Notes under the pieces: generated by a model
Database searches by the model: none
Told to the model about the DNA's origin: nothing
What the model saw: the letters and a program-made list of their open reading frames with translations, nothing else
NCBI GenBank assembly: GCA_963841855.1
Contig: CAWJEJ010000004.1
Location: 496,001 to 560,000, forward strand
Reading direction: 5' to 3'
Source of the DNA: CAXBBB01 sp963841855
Lineage (GTDB): Bacteria; Bacteroidota; Rhodothermia; Rhodothermales; BA12
Length of the DNA stretch: 64,000 nt
Part shown: in pieces, positions 63,972 through 64,000 of the stretch
Numbering within the stretch: the stretch's first letter is position 1
How the letters are laid out: each line of letters opens with the position of its first letter
Translations under genes and position numbers: made by a program

Positions 63972-64000
63972 CGTGCCGGTCAACTTGCTGTGTACAGAGA

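Overview
The window comes from a GC-rich bacterium of the Bacteroidota/Rhodothermota side, probably a Rhodothermia (Rubricoccaceae/Salinibacter-like) relative. The signs are a type IX secretion C-terminal sorting domain at the left edge, a DUF2723 glycosyltransferase next to an SxtJ-family protein, lipoproteins with Bacteroidota-style leaders, many genes without a clear Shine-Dalgarno, and TAnnTTTG-type -7 boxes (upstream of tRNA-Leu and of the cold-shock gene). The lineage is inferred from gene content; no database search was possible.

Layout. 0-5.4 kb: the end of a T9SS-exported protein, two glycosyltransferases and mannose-1-phosphate guanylyltransferase (surface polysaccharide). 5.5-13.3 kb: a TetR-TolC-membrane fusion protein-RND permease efflux operon; the permease carries an unusual hydrophobic insertion. 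13.4-19.1 kb: a DUF433/DUF5615 toxin-antitoxin pair with a dead toxin, a frameshifted hypothetical gene, a CNNM/CBS membrane protein, mpl (murein recycling), a second frameshifted hypothetical and a BtuF-like protein. 19.0-21.4 kb: four tandem paralogous small lipoproteins, two of them frameshifted. 21.4-25.8 kb: M19 and M20 peptidases flanking a secreted two-repeat protein, then tRNA-Leu(CAA).

25.88-33.96 kb is an 8.07-kb integrative element inserted in the 3' end of tRNA-Leu and bounded by a 16-bp direct repeat. It carries a tyrosine recombinase truncated before its catalytic-tyrosine box, an AlpA/Xis-like HTH protein, a primase/DUF3987 replication gene broken by several frameshifts, and a set of small unknown genes joined head to tail. 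It has no capsid, terminase-large or relaxase gene, so it looks like a degraded satellite or mobilizable element. The hairpin that probably terminated the tRNA transcript now lies beyond the right att site.

34-49 kb: ribosome hibernation factor, ybeY, a cold-shock protein, the DUF2723 membrane protein, SxtJ, PPC and S8 protease secreted proteins, a lipoprotein/outer-membrane pair, glyS, and a soluble plus membrane hypothetical pair. 49-59 kb: radC, a Baeyer-Villiger-type monooxygenase (frameshifted) with an SDR and a Pr6Pr membrane protein, a short rho, an alpha/beta hydrolase, an orphan HicB, clpX and an RsmB/NOP RNA methyltransferase. 59.3-64 kb: a copper-handling operon (Cys/His/Met-rich small protein, DUF3347 lipoprotein, TolC-like lipoprotein, Tat-exported multicopper oxidase, DUF305 protein).

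Two patterns run across the window. Intergenic gaps hold dispersed palindromic repeats (family A, six sites; family B, two sites, each joined to an A copy). Accessory genes carry many single-base indels in short G/C runs, while long conserved genes are intact; this is either real gene decay or assembly error concentrated by chance.
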